Shown: positions 7,863-10,556 of the stretch, in pieces
Layout: each line of letters opens with the position of its first letter
How positions within the stretch are numbered: the stretch's first letter is position 1
NCBI GenBank assembly: GCA_947630435.1
Contig: CANRHO010000017.1
Location: 1 to 10,556 of the forward strand
From: an uncultured Bacilli bacterium
GTDB lineage: Bacteria > Bacillota_I > Bacilli_A > RF39 > UBA660
DNA: 10,556 nucleotides
Direction of reading: 5' to 3'
Position numbers and translations under genes: made by a program
Notes under the pieces: model-generated
What the model saw: the letters and a program-made list of their open reading frames with translations, nothing else
Database searches by the model: none
What the model was told of the DNA's origin: nothing

Positions 7863-8838
7863 TTACCTTTCTATATTACGCTTTATAAAATCAAGCAATG
7901 ACACAACCTTTTCATAATCCATCCTTTTTGGACCAACGATTGCAATCGTGCCTTCTTCACCATTAACAACGCATTTTGTCTTGATTACTGATACGTCATC
8001 ATCAAAGTTATTTTCATGACCTATATAAACGTTAATATTATTATCATCGGCCTGTATTTTCTTAACCATGTTGTCATCATCAAACTTGTTCAATATATCT
8101 TTTATTTTAGGTACGTTATCAAATTCTTGATAGTCAAGTAATTTGGTTCTACCTGCCATATGCATGTGATTCTTATATGAAAACTCATTAAATGCATTAT
8201 AAAAAGCTTGATACAAAGCCTCATGAGATTTAACATAATTGCCAATTATTGGTTTAATCTCAAATTCTAATTTGGCACTTACTTCATTAAGTGGTGTTCC
8301 AATAAGAAGTTTATTAATAAGGTCAACCACTTTTTTAATTTCCGATGGTAAAACCCTTTCTCCTACGTTTAACTCCTTATGTTCTACATGTCCTTTATCA
8401 GTAATAACTATTGCTATAACCTTATCGTTATCAAGCGGAACAACCTGAACTTCTTTTAACTTATTTAAAGAACTATTAGTTCCTAAAACAACCGATGTAT
8501 AATTAGTAATTTCTGATATTATTTATAACATCAGATAAAACCAATTGCTTATTATCAAATATCCTTTGAAGTTTAAGAACATCTTCACCAGTCATTTCCT
8601 TTGGTTTCATTAAATTGTCAACATAATATCGATATCCTTTCTCACTAGGAATCCTACCACTTGAAGTATGCGTTTTTTCAAGATATCCAATATTTTCTAA
8701 TTCGGCCATTTCGTTTCTTATAGTTGCGGATGAACATTTAAATTCCTCACTTAAACTAGTAGAACCAACCGGATTAGCAGTTTTTATATATTCTTCAACA
8801 ATTAACTTAAGAAGTTTACTTTGCCTTTCACTCAACAA
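7863..8838 (-). pseudogene. hrcA: HrcA heat-shock repressor, frameshifted
   Basis: HrcA is the dimeric repressor that binds CIRCE and silences the dnaK operon in unstressed cells. Translation from the TTG at 8838 gives an excellent winged-helix N-terminus, with SSATIRNEMAELE at about 36-48 and THTSSGRIPSEKGYRYYV at about 56-73, but runs into TAA at 8503-8505 after 111 codons. From about 8528 the +1 frame continues HrcA (SEITNYTSVVLG onward) without a stop to TAA at 7863-7865 and includes the C-terminal GTIAIVGPKRMDYEKVVSLL. Joined, the two parts account for a near full-length protein. Against Bacillus subtilis HrcA as I remember it, the helix before SEITNY is four to five residues short, which fits a small deletion (14 bases, or 8 or 11) better than a single extra base. 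No long homopolymer lies at the junction. The TTG start is supported by AAGGTG five bases upstream and by the family's usual N-terminus. Confidence 0.9.
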
Positions 8839-8843
8839 TTTAT

Positions 8844-8851
8844 CACCTTCT
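8844..8851 (-). promoter_or_regulatory. hrcA ribosome binding site that decides a TTG start
   Basis: AGAAGGTG on the minus strand ends five bases before the TTG at 8836-8838. A second TTG follows directly (8833-8835). Spacing and the family N-terminus (M-L-x-x-R-Q) favour the first. Confidence 0.75.
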
Positions 8852-8868
8852 TTTTGTAATCTGGTATT

Positions 8869-8897
8869 ATTATAATATGCATTTTTAGCAATGTCAA
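8869..8897 (-). promoter_or_regulatory. Sigma-A promoter of the hrcA-grpE-dnaK operon
   Basis: A fully consensus promoter reads leftward: TTGACA at 8892-8897, a 17-base spacer, and TATAAT at 8869-8874. Initiation is expected near 8862, giving a leader of about 24 bases with the hrcA ribosome binding site. The -35 box lies inside the CIRCE operator, so a bound repressor would block RNA polymerase. Confidence 0.9.
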
Positions 8898-8911
8898 TAC
8901 CTGAGTGCTAA
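8885..8911 (-). promoter_or_regulatory. CIRCE operator (HrcA binding site), one arm degenerate
   Basis: On the minus strand the left arm is a perfect TTAGCACTC, followed by a 9-base spacer and the right arm CATTGCTAA. The consensus is TTAGCACTC-N9-GAGTGCTAA, so 16 of 18 arm bases match; the right arm differs at its first and third positions. It covers the -35 box of the operon. The position directly ahead of hrcA is the classical site of autoregulation. Confidence 0.92.
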
Positions 8912-8935
8912 AAATAAAAACACCCTAAGGTGTTT
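8910..8935 (-). terminator. Intrinsic terminator of the small membrane-protein gene
   Basis: On the minus strand AAACACC-TTAG-GGTGTTT forms a 7-bp stem with a 4-base loop (8918-8924 with 8929-8935), followed by a T-rich run to 8910. The stem begins within the stop codon of the preceding gene (8934-8936), and the T-run reaches the outer edge of CIRCE. It insulates the heat-shock operon from hemW and the small gene. Confidence 0.8.
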
Positions 8936-9287
8936 ATTTTATAAATGATATTACTTTTTCAATTCCAATTATATATATAACTAATGCCGCAATATCTATA
9001 ACTAATAAAAACGATAATAAAATTATTAGCGGAGCTTTACTTTTCTTAACAGAAGGCATTTGCTCTTCACTGCTTTCTTCTAAAGAACCTGTTGGAGAAG
9101 CTTCATCTTCGTTTTTTATTATTTCTTCATTATTCATCATCGGATTAACTTCGTTGTTATTTATAATAGTTTGATCAACCACAGGTGATTGTTCTTTTAA
9201 ACTTTCATTATTAATTTCAGCGTCCTTTTCAATTATCACATCTGAATTTTCATTTAACTCTTCAATTATTTCTTCATTAGTATTCAT
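8934..9287 (-). CDS. Small acidic single-pass membrane protein, function unknown
   Basis: I do not recognise this 117-residue protein. Residues 1-80 are hydrophilic and very rich in Glu, Asn and Asp, probably disordered, with NEEII occurring at 4-8 and 53-57. A lysine cluster (81, 82, 84) precedes one strong hydrophobic helix at about 86-108, which contains an Asp at 98; a short basic tail, IEKVISFIK, ends it. By the positive-inside rule the acidic part should face the cytosol, making it similar in layout to a tail-anchored protein. There is no N-terminal signal peptide. The ATG has GGAGG six bases upstream (9294-9298). The gene has its own promoter and terminator, so it is a separate unit between hemW and hrcA, which are usually close neighbours. 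It is real by start site, codon use and flanking signals; its role is not evident. Confidence 0.85.
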   Translation of the reverse strand: MNTNEEIIEELNENSDVIIEKDAEINNESLKEQSPVVDQTIINNNEVNPMMNNEEIIKNEDEASPTGSLEESSEEQMPSVKKSKAPLIILLSFLLVIDIAALVIYIIGIEKVISFIK

Positions 9288-9311
9288 AACTAACCTCCAT
9301 ACCTTAAATAA

Positions 9312-9340
9312 ATTATACTCTAAACAAACTATTTATTCAA
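9312..9340 (-). promoter_or_regulatory. Promoter of the small membrane-protein gene
   Basis: TTGAAT (9335-9340) and a perfect TATAAT (9312-9317) are separated by 17 bases on the minus strand. The -35 box sits in the last codons of hemW. Initiation near 9305 gives a leader of about 18 bases carrying a GGAGG ribosome binding site. Confidence 0.75.
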
Positions 9341-10450
9341 GATGTATGAGTCAAGTAATCTTATAATTATCTCATTTGATACAAATAATTTATCACTTGG
9401 AATAAACAAATTACTTTCAGTTTCAATTAATAACTTATCATTAATCAATTTTTTATAATCAAATACATCTTCAATTGACTTGTTATATTTTCTTTTAAAT
9501 AATCGTTTATCAATTCCATTTATCATTCTTAAAGACAACATTACATAATCATTTATTTCCGTATTTTTAGTTATTTTTTCCTTGTAAATCATTCTTTTAC
9601 CATTAATGTAATTATATGCGCTTTTAGTATTATCATACCTTATTTTGTTAACAAAACCAGATGCTCCTGCTCCAAAACCATAATATTTTTCGTTTTTCCA
9701 ATAATTTAAATTATGTTTTGATTCATAACCTTTTTTTGAAAAATTACTAATTTCATAATGATCATAACCATTTGATTTTAATTTATTTACTATTTTATAA
9801 TACATTTTACTTTGAACATCATCATTTAATTCCTTAAAATTATTCACGTACAAAATAGTATGTTTTTCTATCATTAAAGCATAAGTACTTATGTGATTTA
9901 CGTTAAGTTTTATAATTTCATTTAAATCTTTTTCCAAATCATCCATTTTTTCATCTGGAAGTGCATAAATCAAATCAACGTTTATATTGTCAAAATACCT
10001 TTTACATAAGTTTACGTTTTTTATCATTAAGTTTTTATCTATTTTCTTATTTAATATCTTTTCATATTTATCATTAAAGGTTTGAAGACCAATACTTAAC
10101 CGATTAACTCGGTTTTTCTTTAACAAAGAAAGTAATTCATCGGTTATATCCTCATAATTACATTCAAAAGTAAATTCACAGTCATCACTTAATTTAAATA
10201 ATTTAGTTATTTCAAATAACACATCTAACTCATTATAATTTAAACAGCTAGGAGTTCCACCACCTATGTATAAAGTATTTAACAATTCATTTTTATAATT
10301 TCTCTTTATTTCTTTTTTTAAAGCTTCAAGATATAACTTAACTACGTTTTCGTTGTAATAGTTTTTGCAAAAATCACAATATGAACATATCTTTTTACAA
10401 AAAGGTATGTGAATATAAGCCGATCGTATTTTATTTTCTTCTATTTCCAT
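9329..10450 (-). CDS. hemW: HemW, radical SAM heme chaperone
   Basis: HemW resembles coproporphyrinogen oxidase HemN but is known in studied bacteria to bind heme and hand it to target proteins. From the ATG at 10450 the product has 373 residues, normal for the family. The [4Fe-4S] motif CxxxCxxC is Cys18, Cys22 and Cys25, followed by Asp-Phe as in HemW; the SAM motif GGGTPS is at 63-68. RLSIGLQTF and YEISNFSKKGYESKHNLNYW are present, the last containing the HNxxYW motif associated with heme binding. The frame stays open up to a GTG at 10507, with other ATGs at 10483, 10468 and 10462. None has a strong ribosome binding site, and 10450 best fits the usual short N-terminus. Its start overlaps the end of an upstream gene by 20 bases, suggesting coupling. 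hemW next to hrcA is a common Gram-positive arrangement. Confidence 0.93.
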   Translation of the reverse strand: MEIEENKIRSAYIHIPFCKKICSYCDFCKNYYNENVVKLYLEALKKEIKRNYKNELLNTLYIGGGTPSCLNYNELDVLFEITKLFKLSDDCEFTFECNYEDITDELLSLLKKNRVNRLSIGLQTFNDKYEKILNKKIDKNLMIKNVNLCKRYFDNINVDLIYALPDEKMDDLEKDLNEIIKLNVNHISTYALMIEKHTILYVNNFKELNDDVQSKMYYKIVNKLKSNGYDHYEISNFSKKGYESKHNLNYWKNEKYYGFGAGASGFVNKIRYDNTKSAYNYINGKRMIYKEKITKNTEINDYVMLSLRMINGIDKRLFKRKYNKSIEDVFDYKKLINDKLLIETESNLFIPSDKLFVSNEIIIRLLDSYILNK

Positions 10451-10556
10451 TGAATTTTCCATTTTCATCTTTTGTGTATCCATTATTTTCTTGAGATATA
10501 ATTCCACCCATAGAATGTCCTACTACTTTGTTTTTTTGTTGGTATTCTTTTATCTC
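10431..10556 (-). CDS. C-terminal end of an unidentified gene, cut by the window edge
   Basis: A frame open from the right edge encodes 41 residues and stops at TAA 10431-10433, overlapping the hemW start by 20 bases. It contains VVGHSMGGII, which looks like the G-x-S-x-G nucleophile elbow of alpha/beta hydrolases, but ends only about 23 residues after it in a hydrophilic, Asn/Lys/Gly-rich tail. A normal hydrolase needs over 100 further residues for its Asp and His, so this is either a truncated hydrolase or a chance likeness. It does not look like the end of LepA, which often precedes hemW. The gene body lies outside the window. Confidence 0.5.
   Translation of the reverse strand, partial: EIKEYQQKNKVVGHSMGGIISQENNGYTKDENGKFNGNRRK

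Noticed and set aside
7863..8330. Separate gene starting at GTG 8330 for the C-terminal part of HrcA
   Set aside because: HrcA-like sequence continues upstream of this GTG in the same frame to about 8528, and no ribosome binding site was evident, so it is the second half of a broken gene.
8239..8448. Plus-strand open frame opposite the hrcA junction
   Set aside because: Antisense to well-conserved HrcA sequence; considered because hrcA is broken here, but the product is low-complexity and unrecognised.
10431..10556. C-terminus of LepA, a frequent neighbour of hemW
   Set aside because: The 41 visible residues do not resemble the conserved end of LepA.

Overview
The window is an AT-rich stretch of a low-GC Firmicutes/Tenericutes-like (Bacilli or Mollicutes-related) genome. 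Every supported gene lies on the minus strand, so it reads from right to left. The placement rests on four things: heavy A/T codon use, the Gram-positive order hemW - hrcA - grpE - dnaK, a CIRCE operator, and GGAGG-type ribosome binding sites. Tryptophan is encoded by TGG throughout, and none of the nine visible stop codons is TGA (six TAA, three TAG). A species cannot be named from this.

Right edge (10556 to 9329): the tail of an unidentified gene overlaps the start of hemW, a radical-SAM heme chaperone. From 9340 to 8910 there is a self-contained unit: a promoter inside the end of hemW, a small acidic single-pass membrane protein of unknown function, and an intrinsic terminator that begins inside its stop codon.

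Centre (8911 to 5465): a consensus sigma-A promoter overlapped by a slightly degenerate CIRCE operator drives hrcA, grpE and dnaK. hrcA is broken by a net frameshift near 8510-8530. Both halves still read as good HrcA, so the damage looks recent or is a sequence error. If real, the class I heat-shock repressor of this strain is probably defective while its operator remains.

Left-centre (5464 to 2440): after a strong hairpin that lacks a good U-run come pepF (oligoendopeptidase F) and dnaJ, coupled across a 13-base gap. pepF therefore sits between dnaK and dnaJ, where the usual order has dnaJ directly after dnaK. A strong terminator follows dnaJ.

Left edge (2431 to 1): a separately promoted P-type cation ATPase, then a good promoter pointing out of the window for a gene not seen here. 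The core of the window is protein quality control: DnaK, DnaJ and GrpE form the Hsp70 cycle, HrcA with CIRCE would tune it, and PepF could remove peptides produced during stress. I see no phage, IS element, CRISPR array, tRNA or rRNA. No gene-free stretch exceeds 300 bases.
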